A program made the translations under genes and the position numbers. Positions 25,645-34,509 of a DNA stretch of 64,000 bases are shown here, one piece after another (position 1 is the stretch's first letter; the number at the start of each line of letters is the position of its first letter). The DNA is taken from positions 3,806,550 to 3,870,549 of the forward strand of contig CP128386.1 of the NCBI GenBank assembly GCA_030345135.1, read 5' to 3'. Source of the DNA: Chitinophagaceae bacterium DXS (GTDB lineage Bacteria > Bacteroidota > Bacteroidia > Chitinophagales > Chitinophagaceae). The notes beneath the pieces are model-generated. The model worked only from the letters and a program-made list of their open reading frames with translations, was not told the DNA's origin and made no database searches.

Positions 25645-26817
25645 TTAGTACTCTATTATATTGCTATTTACAGTAAGCTGTAATTTTTTTTCAGTTGATG
25701 TTTCAACACGTCCGATTATTTTAGCCTCGATTTTAAATGATGAAGCAATTTCAATCATTTTTTCCGCAGCTTTTTCATTGGTGAAAATTTCGAGTCTGTG
25801 CCCCATGTTAAACACCTGGTACATCTCCTTGTCATCAGCTCCAGAATTTGCCTGTATAAGTTTAAACACAGGAGGAGCCTCAAACAAATTATCCTTAACA
25901 ACTTTCAGAGAAGCGGGGAGATATTTCATGCATTTTGTCTGGCCACCTCCACTGCAATGGATTACGCCATCTATGTCATCAAAATAATTATCCAGCAAGG
26001 CTTTCATTAAAGGTGCATATGTACGTGTTGGGCTCAGAATTAATTTGCCAATATTAATATCAGCAAAACCCGGAACACCGGCGGCATCGGTCATCCTGTT
26101 TTTGCCAATGTAAACTACATTCTTATTTAAAGAGGGTTCGAATGTTTCAGGGAAATTATCGCCATAATATTTATTCAGCACATCATGACGAGCGCTGGTT
26201 AAGCCGTTGCTTCCAATCCCGCTGTTGTAAGCAGTTTCATACGTTGTTTGTCCGGCACTTGCGAAACCCACAATAACGTTGCCTGCTTTTATATTGTTAT
26301 TGGTGATCACTTTGCTTTTGGGCCAGCGTGCCATCATGGTTCCATTTACAGCAATTGTTCTTACCACATCTCCCACATCTGCTGTTTCGCCGCCGAGATA
26401 CTGAATGTTTACACCGTATTTTTTCAATTCATCAAAAAACTCCTGTGTACCGTTAATCACTTGTTCCAATACTTCACCGGGAATGATCGTTTTATTTCTA
26501 TCAATAGTTGAAGAAAAAAGCAGATTATCACACACGCCCACACACAGCAGATCATCAAGGTTCATGGCCACAGCATCCTGGGCAATTCCTTTCCATACGG
26601 AAATATCGCCTGTTTCTTTCCAGTACAAATAAGCAAGAATGCTTTTGGTGCCTGCACCGTCGGCATGCATAATATTTACAAAATCATTGTCCTGCCCTAT
26701 GAAATCCGGATACATCTTACAAAATGCATGTTCATATAAACCCTGGTCCAGCTTTTTAATAGCCGCATGAACTTCTTCTTTTTGTGCAGAAACACCTCGT
26801 TGTGCGTATAATGACAT
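25645..26817 (-). CDS. purM: Phosphoribosylformylglycinamidine cyclo-ligase (AIR synthetase)
   Basis: PurM makes 5-aminoimidazole ribonucleotide from FGAM with ATP, the fifth step of purine synthesis. Landmarks in the 390 residues are MHADGAGTKSILAY (metal/ATP site), DAVAMNLDDLLCVG, LGGETADVGDVV, NGIGSNGLTSAR-like text (SGIGSNGLTSAR), TRTYAPL, and HCSGGGQTKCMKYLP. It is longer than E. coli PurM (345). The extra length lies in the middle and in the C-terminal half. A -7-like TACATTTG on the minus strand (26840-26847) may serve it. No other purine gene is adjacent. Confidence 0.92.
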   Translation of the reverse strand: MSLYAQRGVSAQKEEVHAAIKKLDQGLYEHAFCKMYPDFIGQDNDFVNIMHADGAGTKSILAYLYWKETGDISVWKGIAQDAVAMNLDDLLCVGVCDNLLFSSTIDRNKTIIPGEVLEQVINGTQEFFDELKKYGVNIQYLGGETADVGDVVRTIAVNGTMMARWPKSKVITNNNIKAGNVIVGFASAGQTTYETAYNSGIGSNGLTSARHDVLNKYYGDNFPETFEPSLNKNVVYIGKNRMTDAAGVPGFADINIGKLILSPTRTYAPLMKALLDNYFDDIDGVIHCSGGGQTKCMKYLPASLKVVKDNLFEAPPVFKLIQANSGADDKEMYQVFNMGHRLEIFTNEKAAEKMIEIASSFKIEAKIIGRVETSTEKKLQLTVNSNIIEY

Positions 26818-27168
26818 CTATTTTTTAGTTGAATTGGTGCAAATGTACAATTCAAATATTAATCGGCTGTAAGGTCACGGTACGGATTTACACTTACATG
26901 GCTAAAGGTTATCTAGTGACTATTGCCTACTCATATAATCAGTTATTACTATTTGTTGCAAAATTCGCTGGCATTTTTAGAAATTATTCCGCATAACCCG
27001 GTAATCAATCGTTTGCGTAAATATTAAAAATAGCTTTAAAAAAAGTTAAAACCAGATAAATTTGAAGTTGCCACTGGTACGCTAACTACTAACGAATTAT
27101 GAGGTTGCTATTCCTTTCAATTCGGGTACAACGTACCGTTTTTTTAACCGCTAGATTAAAGTCAAATT
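26818..27168 (+). promoter_or_regulatory. susC upstream region with promoter and leader
   Basis: A -7 match TAAATTTG lies at 27057-27064, with a TTTA about 18 bp upstream (27035-27038) as -33, which predicts a leader of roughly 100 bases. Within it, 27123-27138 folds as CGG(G)TAC/GTACCG and is followed by T7 (27139-27145), a terminator-like structure ahead of susC. A 43-codon frame from 27099 overlaps the susC start out of frame and may or may not be translated. Confidence 0.5.
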
Positions 27169-30100
27169 ATGAGAAAATTGAACCTCCACAAACACTTGTT
27201 TGTGTGGCTGATTGCATGTTTTAGCGTTTCCCTTTTACATGCCCAGCAAACTACTGTTCGGGGAAAAGTGACCAACTCAAAAGGAGAACCGGTTTCATGG
27301 GCCAATGTTATTGTCAAAGAAACTAAAAAAGGAACTTTTACCGCACAGGATGGTACTTATTCAGTCACCCTGTCGACTAACTCGTCAGATCAGACATTAG
27401 TATTTTCTTCAACGGGATTTGTTGAAAAAGAAGAGCTGATAAATGGCCGCGCTGTAATAGACGTTGTTCTGCAGGACCAAACCAATAAATTGGACGAGGT
27501 GCTGGTTGTTGCATATGGTACAGCGAAAAAATCTACTTATACCGGTTCTGCCGTTACCATTAATTCAGAAAAAATAAGTAAGATCTCCGGCTCTGGATTA
27601 GCCGAAACGTTACAGGGTATGAGCGCCGGCGTAAACGTGGTAAATAATGAAGGGAATCCTGGTGGGGACACTCGTATTCAAATACGTGGAATTGGTTCTA
27701 TGAGCGCATCATCTAACCCGCTGTATGTAGTTGATGGTATGCCGTATGATGGTAAGCTGACTTCCATATCGCCCAGCGACATTGAGTCTATGACAGTTTT
27801 AAAAGATGCTGCTGCAGCTTCTTTATATGGGTCACGTGCGGCTAACGGCGTAATTGTAATCACCACTAAAAAGGGTAAAGCTGGTCAGCCCAGAATTAAT
27901 TTTAGAAGTGCTTTAGGTACATCTGATCTTGCTGTAAAAAATCCTACAAAAGCCAATCCCTACCAGCAATTAACCAATACCTGGGAGGGCCTGTATAATG
28001 ATCAGTTCTATAAATATGGTCAGACGGATGCGTTTGCCAGGCAATTCGCAACTGACAATGTATTGCCAAGACTATTAAAGAAAACATTTGATTCCAACGG
28101 AAAAGCCATTTATGTGTCGCCTTTTAAATACATAGACGAAGATTATGTTTTAACAACAGGTGAAATTAATCCGGATTTGAAGATGGCGTGGAACCCGTCA
28201 GACTATGATGCTTATGGCGCTGTATATAGCCGTAAACTTCGCCAGGATTATAGCATGGATGTAAGCGGTGCCAGTAAAGATGGTAAAACCAATTACTTTT
28301 TTTCAAGCTCTTATTTAGACGATAAAGGCTACGGACTTTCGCAGTATTACAAACGTTATGGCTTTCGCGCCAATATTTCTACCCAGGTAAACAACTGGCT
28401 GGAAGTTGGTGGTAATATGGCATACAGCAATTCCCGCCAAAACACGTCCGGCTTTATCCGTGCACTGGTATTTTCATCCACGATGGCTTCTCCGTGGTTA
28501 AGAAACCAGGACAATACTGATTGGGTTTATTCAGAAAAAACAGGCATCAGAATGCTTGATTACGGATCTTATATAAATAATTTCTTCGGCGCGCAACCAT
28601 TGTCGGGATCTGGGGATTATTGGAATAACCCAAATGATTTTGACTTCAATAACGTTGTAGGAAGTATGCTTTCTTCACGCTTTTATGCCAGCGCAAAATT
28701 GCCGTTCGATATTAAATTCAAAACCAACATCAGCATTGATGATAACCTGTTGCAAAATATAAGTTACGGCTCAGCTGTGCACGGCGGCGATCAGCTGGCG
28801 CCTTATGGTGTTACTGTTAAAACCAACGGCGGAACTGCTTCACGTGACAATGACCGAATCACTTCCCTTACGTGGAATAACTTGTTAACGTATGACAAAA
28901 GATTCGGCAACAATTCACTAAGTGTATTGGCCGGTCAGGAATTATATTCTTACAGGGACTTATATAATTCCGCTTACGGGGAAGGCATTATGCAGTTAGG
29001 CCAGTATGAGCTTGCAGCAACCACCAAAAACTGGTCAAACACTTCTTATAGAAACGTGTATGGCCTGTTAAGCTTTTTAGGTAAAGTAGACTATGGATTT
29101 ATGGATAAATACTTTGTATCCGCCAGCGTTAGAAGCGATGGCTCTTCCAAGTTTTCAAAAACAAACCGTTGGGGTAATTTCTTCTCTGCTGGTGCTTCAT
29201 GGAAATTATCACAGGAAGCTTTCATGAAAAATACCAGGTGGATAGATTATATGTCACTAAGAGCCAGCTACGGTACATCCGGTAACGATAAACTCCTGAG
29301 TCCACAAGGCGACATGATGTACTATGCTTACCAGGGCACTTATGAGAATGACAACATGTACAACATGCCGGGTTTAAAACCTGCAACTGTTCCTACGCCT
29401 AATCTTAAATGGGAAAAAAATGCGCAGTTTAACGCTGCAGTAGATTTCAAATTATTCCATTTCCTGAATGGTACTGTTGAATACTATGAACGTAAATCAA
29501 AAGATCTATTATATTATCAGCGAGCTCCATTGTCCAGCCAGGTCGGTTCAGCAATCGGCTTTAATACGAACCTGGGCGATATCTCGAACCGTGGTTTTGA
29601 AATTACACTTGGAGCAACAGCTATCAATACATCTGATTTCAGATGGAGTATTGACGCCAACTGGTCTTCTTTAACCAACAAGATAACCTACCTGCCCGGA
29701 GATCCATTTCTTTACACTGAAAGAGTTGCTTCCTACAGAATGGAAAAAGGTCATTCCCGTTATGAATTCTATATGCCCAGCTCAGCAGGTGTAGATCCCC
29801 AAACAGGCAGCGCTCTTTATTGGATTACTGATGCGTCCGGCAAAAAAGTAACAACTGACAACTTCAGCAAGGTAACTGCCAATGATTATACATGGCAGGG
29901 CTCAGCACTTCCAAAAGGTTACGGATCAATTACCAACAGCTTTCAGTACAAGGGATTTGATGGTTCGTTCATGTTCTACTATTCTTATGGATCAAAAATG
30001 TTTGACTATACCTATATGGAGCGCGTAACCTTACGTGGTGGCGTTGGCGTAATACAGGATTTAGTTGGAGACAGATGGAGAAAACCAGGTGATAACGCGT

Positions 30101-30423
30101 TACTGCCACGATGGTCTGATGATGATTATTCAAGCACGCGCAAACCAACCAACTTCTGGATATTCAATAATGATTACATAAGATTAAGAAACCTTAGCAT
30201 TGGTTATACATTCCCCAAACAATGGTTACAAAGAGCAGGCATCTCCAAATTGAGAATATATGTATCAGGCGATAACCTGCTAACTTTTGGAAGCGCCAAA
30301 CAACGTTACTCTGATCCGGAAACAGGTGTTACTGGTAATAACTATAATGGCAATAGCGTAACGGATAACGGCTATCCTGGTTCAAGGAGAGTATATATGG
30401 GCGGAGTACAAATTTCGTTATAA
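27169..30423 (+). CDS. SusC/RagA-family TonB-linked outer membrane transporter
   Basis: The 1084-residue outer-membrane receptor has a signal peptide ending near LLHAQQ, a carboxypeptidase-regulatory-like domain (RGKVTNSKGEPVSWANVIV) at about 30-105, and the SusC plug signature (DEVLVVAYGTAKKSTYTGS, IRGIGSMSASSNPLYVVDGM, IESMTVLKDAAAASLYGSRA). A large beta barrel ends in YMGGVQISL. With the SusD protein encoded next, it should import a glycan or peptide oligomer using TonB energy. No glycosidase, sigma or anti-sigma gene flanks the pair, so the substrate cannot be guessed from context. Confidence 0.95.
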   Translation: MRKLNLHKHLFVWLIACFSVSLLHAQQTTVRGKVTNSKGEPVSWANVIVKETKKGTFTAQDGTYSVTLSTNSSDQTLVFSSTGFVEKEELINGRAVIDVVLQDQTNKLDEVLVVAYGTAKKSTYTGSAVTINSEKISKISGSGLAETLQGMSAGVNVVNNEGNPGGDTRIQIRGIGSMSASSNPLYVVDGMPYDGKLTSISPSDIESMTVLKDAAAASLYGSRAANGVIVITTKKGKAGQPRINFRSALGTSDLAVKNPTKANPYQQLTNTWEGLYNDQFYKYGQTDAFARQFATDNVLPRLLKKTFDSNGKAIYVSPFKYIDEDYVLTTGEINPDLKMAWNPSDYDAYGAVYSRKLRQDYSMDVSGASKDGKTNYFFSSSYLDDKGYGLSQYYKRYGFRANISTQVNNWLEVGGNMAYSNSRQNTSGFIRALVFSSTMASPWLRNQDNTDWVYSEKTGIRMLDYGSYINNFFGAQPLSGSGDYWNNPNDFDFNNVVGSMLSSRFYASAKLPFDIKFKTNISIDDNLLQNISYGSAVHGGDQLAPYGVTVKTNGGTASRDNDRITSLTWNNLLTYDKRFGNNSLSVLAGQELYSYRDLYNSAYGEGIMQLGQYELAATTKNWSNTSYRNVYGLLSFLGKVDYGFMDKYFVSASVRSDGSSKFSKTNRWGNFFSAGASWKLSQEAFMKNTRWIDYMSLRASYGTSGNDKLLSPQGDMMYYAYQGTYENDNMYNMPGLKPATVPTPNLKWEKNAQFNAAVDFKLFHFLNGTVEYYERKSKDLLYYQRAPLSSQVGSAIGFNTNLGDISNRGFEITLGATAINTSDFRWSIDANWSSLTNKITYLPGDPFLYTERVASYRMEKGHSRYEFYMPSSAGVDPQTGSALYWITDASGKKVTTDNFSKVTANDYTWQGSALPKGYGSITNSFQYKGFDGSFMFYYSYGSKMFDYTYMERVTLRGGVGVIQDLVGDRWRKPGDNALLPRWSDDDYSSTRKPTNFWIFNNDYIRLRNLSIGYTFPKQWLQRAGISKLRIYVSGDNLLTFGSAKQRYSDPETGVTGNNYNGNSVTDNGYPGSRRVYMGGVQISL

Positions 30424-30443
30424 CCAATTAAAGCGAATTCAAG

Positions 30444-32063
30444 ATGCAAAAGAATATAAGATCATTTCGATTTATAGCCATGCTTATTACAGCCATTTCT
30501 TTTACGGCTTGTACTAAAGTAATGGATACAAATTCATCAACGGCAATTTCTGATGAAATGGCGGAGGCGAGTGCCACCAATTTAAATATGGTTCTCACTT
30601 CTACATACCGGGAGTTATTTTTTAACATACAAGGCAGTGAAAATGCTGGTCCACAAAATTTACCTGGTGGCGATGGTGTTTATGCAGGCTTAACTGGTTT
30701 ACAGATGTATGTTGACATTGGAGGCGCAGATATATTGAGCCATACGAACATGGGTTACAACCCCGTAACAACTTACAAATACGATCCGGTTAAAACACAG
30801 TTTACCGGTAATGCAAGCGCTATCTGGCAGTCAATGTATCTTTCAATTAACCAGGCAAATATCATACTGGATAATATTGATGCGGCTACGGGTGAAGCTG
30901 ATTTTAAAGATCAAATTAAAGGACAGGCGCTCGCTATTCGTGGCTTGTGTTACTTTCACTTAATTCAAAATTACCAGCAGACCTACATGCTGGCTAAAAA
31001 CAAGCCAGGTGTTATTTTGCGTACATCTTCAACACAGGACAATAGTTTGCCGCGCGCTACGGTTGAAGAATGCTATCAACAAATTCTAAGCGATTTAAAA
31101 GGAGCTAAAGAGAGCCTGGCCAAATTTACACGCAGCAACAAATGGACAATTGATAAAACAATTGTATCAGGTATTCTTGCCCGCGTTTACCTTGTAATGA
31201 ATGACTGGACAAATGCATTGGCCGAAGCCACAACCGTTTATAGCCAATACAACCAGCTAATGACACGTGACCAGTTCAGAAGCGGTTTTGATGATGCCAT
31301 TACCAATAACTATGCAGAAGTAGCATGGGCCGTACCATTTACCAGCACGGATAATTTAGGCGGCGAAACTCAGTTTAACTTTTGGTACAACCAGGATGCT
31401 TCTTATGGTGAAGGATATTCAGATGGGCCTATCTACAGCTTTCTTAATCTGTTCGCAGATGGTGAATTTGAACAGCTTTTTGAAAAAACAGATGACAGGT
31501 ACCAGTTCTGGAAACGCACCAACAATGCAAGCGCCGAAATCAATACCAAATGGGCTTATGATAAGTATAAACATTATGGTGACGGCGGCGGTGCAGTACA
31601 AAGCAATACGCGTCCCGAGGTGACATTAATGCGCGGTGCAGAGATGTTGTTGATTATGGCAGAAGCTTCTGCACAATTAAACAATGGAAATGGGTTGACT
31701 TATTTGAACAATCTGCAAAAAGCACGCAACGTTAAAAATTTGACCAACGCCAGCGGTAAAGACCTGCTGGAAGCCATTTATGTTGAAAGACGCAAAGAGC
31801 TTTTATGTGAGGGCGTTACCGGCATATATGATTTGTTGCGCTTACAAAAACCATTGATCCGCAAATGCCAGACGCCTTCATATGTAGAAGGTCACTATAC
31901 CTGGGGTGTATCGTTCCTTGATGGTTATAACGCATCTTCTGCAAACCCGGTTGGTACAATTCCTTCAAACGATTACCGCTTTATATGCCAGATTCCCCAA
32001 ATGGAGTTTGCCAATAATAAAGCACTGACTGCTGCCGATCAAAACCCCTTCCAGGGACAATAA
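30444..32063 (+). CDS. SusD/RagB-family surface substrate-binding lipoprotein
   Basis: The 539-residue lipoprotein has a signal MLITAISFTACTKV with the lipobox cysteine near residue 23, and the TPR-rich SusD fold (AIWQSMYLSINQANIILDNI, GQALAIRGLCYFHLIQNYQQ, SGILARVYLVMNDWTNALAE). The C-terminal part has EVTLMRGAEMLLIMAEASAQ and ERRKELLCEGVTGIYDLLRL. It is the lid protein that binds substrate over the SusC barrel. It starts 20 bp after susC and ends at a strong terminator, which makes a two-gene operon. Confidence 0.94.
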   Translation: MQKNIRSFRFIAMLITAISFTACTKVMDTNSSTAISDEMAEASATNLNMVLTSTYRELFFNIQGSENAGPQNLPGGDGVYAGLTGLQMYVDIGGADILSHTNMGYNPVTTYKYDPVKTQFTGNASAIWQSMYLSINQANIILDNIDAATGEADFKDQIKGQALAIRGLCYFHLIQNYQQTYMLAKNKPGVILRTSSTQDNSLPRATVEECYQQILSDLKGAKESLAKFTRSNKWTIDKTIVSGILARVYLVMNDWTNALAEATTVYSQYNQLMTRDQFRSGFDDAITNNYAEVAWAVPFTSTDNLGGETQFNFWYNQDASYGEGYSDGPIYSFLNLFADGEFEQLFEKTDDRYQFWKRTNNASAEINTKWAYDKYKHYGDGGGAVQSNTRPEVTLMRGAEMLLIMAEASAQLNNGNGLTYLNNLQKARNVKNLTNASGKDLLEAIYVERRKELLCEGVTGIYDLLRLQKPLIRKCQTPSYVEGHYTWGVSFLDGYNASSANPVGTIPSNDYRFICQIPQMEFANNKALTAADQNPFQGQ

Positions 32064-32080
32064 TCCAGTCTTTACTAATA

Positions 32081-32115
32081 AAAACGCCGTTAGTTTTTGC
32101 TAACGGCGTTTTTTT
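32081..32115 (+). terminator. Strong intrinsic terminator after susD
   Basis: A perfect 13-bp stem AAAACGCCGTTAG/CTAACGGCGTTTT with a six-base loop, followed by further T residues. Confidence 0.88.
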
Positions 32116-32173
32116 ATACCAAAATAAATCCTGCGTTTTCAGGAAGCCGCGCAAAATGAGGATGCTTTAAATT

Positions 32174-32204
32174 AAGTACTTCGTACATCGTAATTCGTAC
32201 TTTT
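32174..32204. repeat. CGTAC-type repeat copy
   Basis: AAGTACTTCGTACATCGTAA followed by TTCGTACTTTTT closely matches the core of the direct repeats at the left edge of the window (1-58, 102-159). It lies in the susD-ribF gap. Confidence 0.6.
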
Positions 32205-32271
32205 TAATGAACCCAACCGACTGGCTAAAGCTAATATTCAAATTTTCATCCACGATTGCAACAGTTTCTCT

Positions 32272-32279
32272 TAGTTTTG
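32272..32279 (+). promoter_or_regulatory. Candidate -7 element of ribF
   Basis: TAGTTTTG matches TAnnTTTG and ends only ten bases before the ribF ATG, so the transcript would have an extremely short leader. No good -33 is seen at the usual 19-bp distance. Confidence 0.4.
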
Positions 32280-32289
32280 CGCCACAATT

Positions 32290-33249
32290 ATGCAGGTACA
32301 TCGCGATTTGGATCTTTTGCCTAAGTTTAAGAATGCTGTTGTCACCATCGGTACTTTCGATGGCGTGCATCTTGGCCATCAGCAAATTATAGCACAATTA
32401 AAGACTGAAGCCGCAGCCATAAAGGGCGAAACGGTGATCATCACTTTCCATCCGCATCCCCGCATGATTGTTGGAACGCATCACAATATTCACATTCTCA
32501 CTACCTTAAACGAAAAAATCGCGCTTCTTGAGGCGCATGGTATCGACCATCTGGTTGTTGTTCCTTTTACAGAAGCCTTTGCCGCACAAACGCCCAAAGA
32601 ATACATCCGTGACTTCCTGGTGGCAAAATTCCAACCTCATACGGTGATCATAGGCTACGACCACCGGTTTGGCAAAGGACGTAAAGGAGATTATCACCTT
32701 TTGGAGAACAATGGAAAAGTATTTGGTTTTGAAGTAAAAGAGATTCCGGAACATGTATTAAACAATGTTACCATAAGCTCCACACGCATACGCACAGCGC
32801 TGCTTCACAACGATATTACGACTGCTGACAGTTATCTCGGCTATGATTATTTTTTTGAAGGGACAGTAATAAAAGGCAACCAGTTAGGAAGAACAATCGG
32901 CTATCCTACAGCCAACCTGATGATTGAAAATGAAGAAAAACTGGTACCCGGTAATGGTGTATATGCAGTAGAAGTAACGCTGATACCCAATGACGCTGCA
33001 CCCGTTTACAGATCCGGCACTATTTACCAGGCCATGATGAATATTGGCAACCGTCCGACTGTTGACGGAAAGAAACGCACAATCGAGGTAAACATTTTTG
33101 ATTTCGACAAGGACATTTACGGGCAGATGCTTCGCGTCTATGTAAAAAAATATTTACGTGGCGAGGTTAAATTCAACGGACTGGATGCATTAAAAGAACA
33201 ACTGGCCAAAGATAAAATACACGCGCTCGGGGAACTAAGTGGAAAATAA
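32290..33249 (+). CDS. ribF: Bifunctional riboflavin kinase / FAD synthetase
   Basis: RibF converts riboflavin to FMN and then FAD. The 319 residues carry the N-terminal FAD-synthetase nucleotidyltransferase motifs GTFDGVHLGHQ and FHPHPR, then IGYDHRFGKGRKGD and VTISSTRIRTAL. The C-terminal kinase domain has GRTIGYPTANL, NGVYAVEV, MNIGNRPTVDGKKRTIEVNI and VYVKKYLRGEVKF. Length and order are standard. It is convergent with holA, with an 11-bp gap. Confidence 0.95.
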   Translation: MQVHRDLDLLPKFKNAVVTIGTFDGVHLGHQQIIAQLKTEAAAIKGETVIITFHPHPRMIVGTHHNIHILTTLNEKIALLEAHGIDHLVVVPFTEAFAAQTPKEYIRDFLVAKFQPHTVIIGYDHRFGKGRKGDYHLLENNGKVFGFEVKEIPEHVLNNVTISSTRIRTALLHNDITTADSYLGYDYFFEGTVIKGNQLGRTIGYPTANLMIENEEKLVPGNGVYAVEVTLIPNDAAPVYRSGTIYQAMMNIGNRPTVDGKKRTIEVNIFDFDKDIYGQMLRVYVKKYLRGEVKFNGLDALKEQLAKDKIHALGELSGK

Positions 33250-33260
33250 AGCCACAAGCG

Positions 33261-34259
33261 CTACGTCATAATCTTTACAATCAACTCTTTCATCAGATCA
33301 GCATCTTCCGTTCCTGCGTCGCCAATACCAATACTTCTCAGGTTATATTGATGAAGTAACAGCAATATTCTTTCAACTCCGCTGTATCCATAAGTCTGCA
33401 TTGCCTGCATACCTGTTCTTGCGGCAAAGGGGTTTCTGTTGAATACAGGAATCAACGCCTGCTCGCTTTTGTTGTCCATCCCGAAAGCAGCATATACTTT
33501 ACTAAAAAATCCGTAGATGGTAGGTAATATCAGCTGAATCGGCGCGGCTTTAGGGTTGGCTTTAAAGTATTGAATAATCCTGATTGCCTTAGCCATGTCT
33601 TTTTTTGCCACAGCATCCTGCAATTCAAACACATTAAACTCTTTACTAAAGCCAATGTATTCTTCAATATCATCCTCGTTTATATCTTTTCTTGCCCCAA
33701 GGTTAACGGCCAGTTTTTCTACCTCATTCTGCAAGCGGCTTAAATCGTTGCCGATATGGTCAACCAACAGAGCCAGTGCTTTCTGATTGATGGAAAGGCC
33801 GTGTTGTTGAACCATTTGGTTCGTCCAATCAGGCAACTGATTATCGTATAATTTTTTTGTTGTAAGCATTTCGCCATGCTTTTGAACCTGCTTGGCAAAT
33901 TTGGTGCGGGCATCCAGCTTTTTCTCTTTATAACTTACAACGAAAACTGTTGATGGCTGCGGATTTTCAATATAAGGTTCCAGTTTTTCAATATCACGCA
34001 TTTGCTGCGCTTCTTTGAGCAGAACAACCTGGCGCTCGGCAAACATCGGGTAACGGCGGCACGCATTTACCACAGAAGCCCAGTCTGCATCGCGTCCGTA
34101 AAAAACAGTAAGATTAAACCCCGCTTCGCTCTCTGATAAAATATGATGTTCGGCGTAGTCAACAACGCGGTCAATAAAATAGGACTCCTCTCCTTCCAAC
34201 CAGTAAACCGGCTTAAACGATTGCTTCTTCCAATCAGCTAAAATTTTTTCCGCAGACAT
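33261..34259 (-). CDS. holA: DNA polymerase III delta subunit
   Basis: The clamp-loader delta subunit opens the beta clamp during replication. The 332 residues show the N-terminal KPVYWLEGEESYFIDRVVDY, then AERQVVLLKEAQQM, and a domain II around LLVDHIGNDLSRLQNEVEKL. FELQDAVAKKDMAKAIRIIQ begins the C-terminal collar. No Walker A motif is present, as expected for delta. The C-terminal ILLLLHQYNLRSIGIGD fits the family. Confidence 0.9.
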   Translation of the reverse strand: MSAEKILADWKKQSFKPVYWLEGEESYFIDRVVDYAEHHILSESEAGFNLTVFYGRDADWASVVNACRRYPMFAERQVVLLKEAQQMRDIEKLEPYIENPQPSTVFVVSYKEKKLDARTKFAKQVQKHGEMLTTKKLYDNQLPDWTNQMVQQHGLSINQKALALLVDHIGNDLSRLQNEVEKLAVNLGARKDINEDDIEEYIGFSKEFNVFELQDAVAKKDMAKAIRIIQYFKANPKAAPIQLILPTIYGFFSKVYAAFGMDNKSEQALIPVFNRNPFAARTGMQAMQTYGYSGVERILLLLHQYNLRSIGIGDAGTEDADLMKELIVKIMT

Positions 34260-34509
34260 GCGGCAAATATAGTTGTTATGTGCGATGTAAGGTGTGAGGC
34301 ATGAGGTATCAGGTGTGAGGTTTGAGGTTTGTGTCCTTACGCCTTACACCTCATGCCTCATGCCTCCACCTGACGGCTGATAGCTAATAGCTGACAGCTG
34401 GATTTGCTTTTCCTTAAAATAACACTAATTATTACATTCGGATTTTATTTTATCTATGCGCGTGCGTTTTTATTATATATTTAAAGTAAAAGGCTTTTTT
34501 AATTAACGA
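34260..34509. repeat. Inverted-repeat-rich intergenic region
   Basis: TAAGGTGTGAGGCATGAGG near 34289 is mirrored by CCTTACACCTCATGCCTCA near 34344, giving a long hairpin. After it comes GCTGATAGCTAATAGCTGAC (from 34376), words that recur at 50386-50416 and 50535-50565. No gene is seen. Confidence 0.65.
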
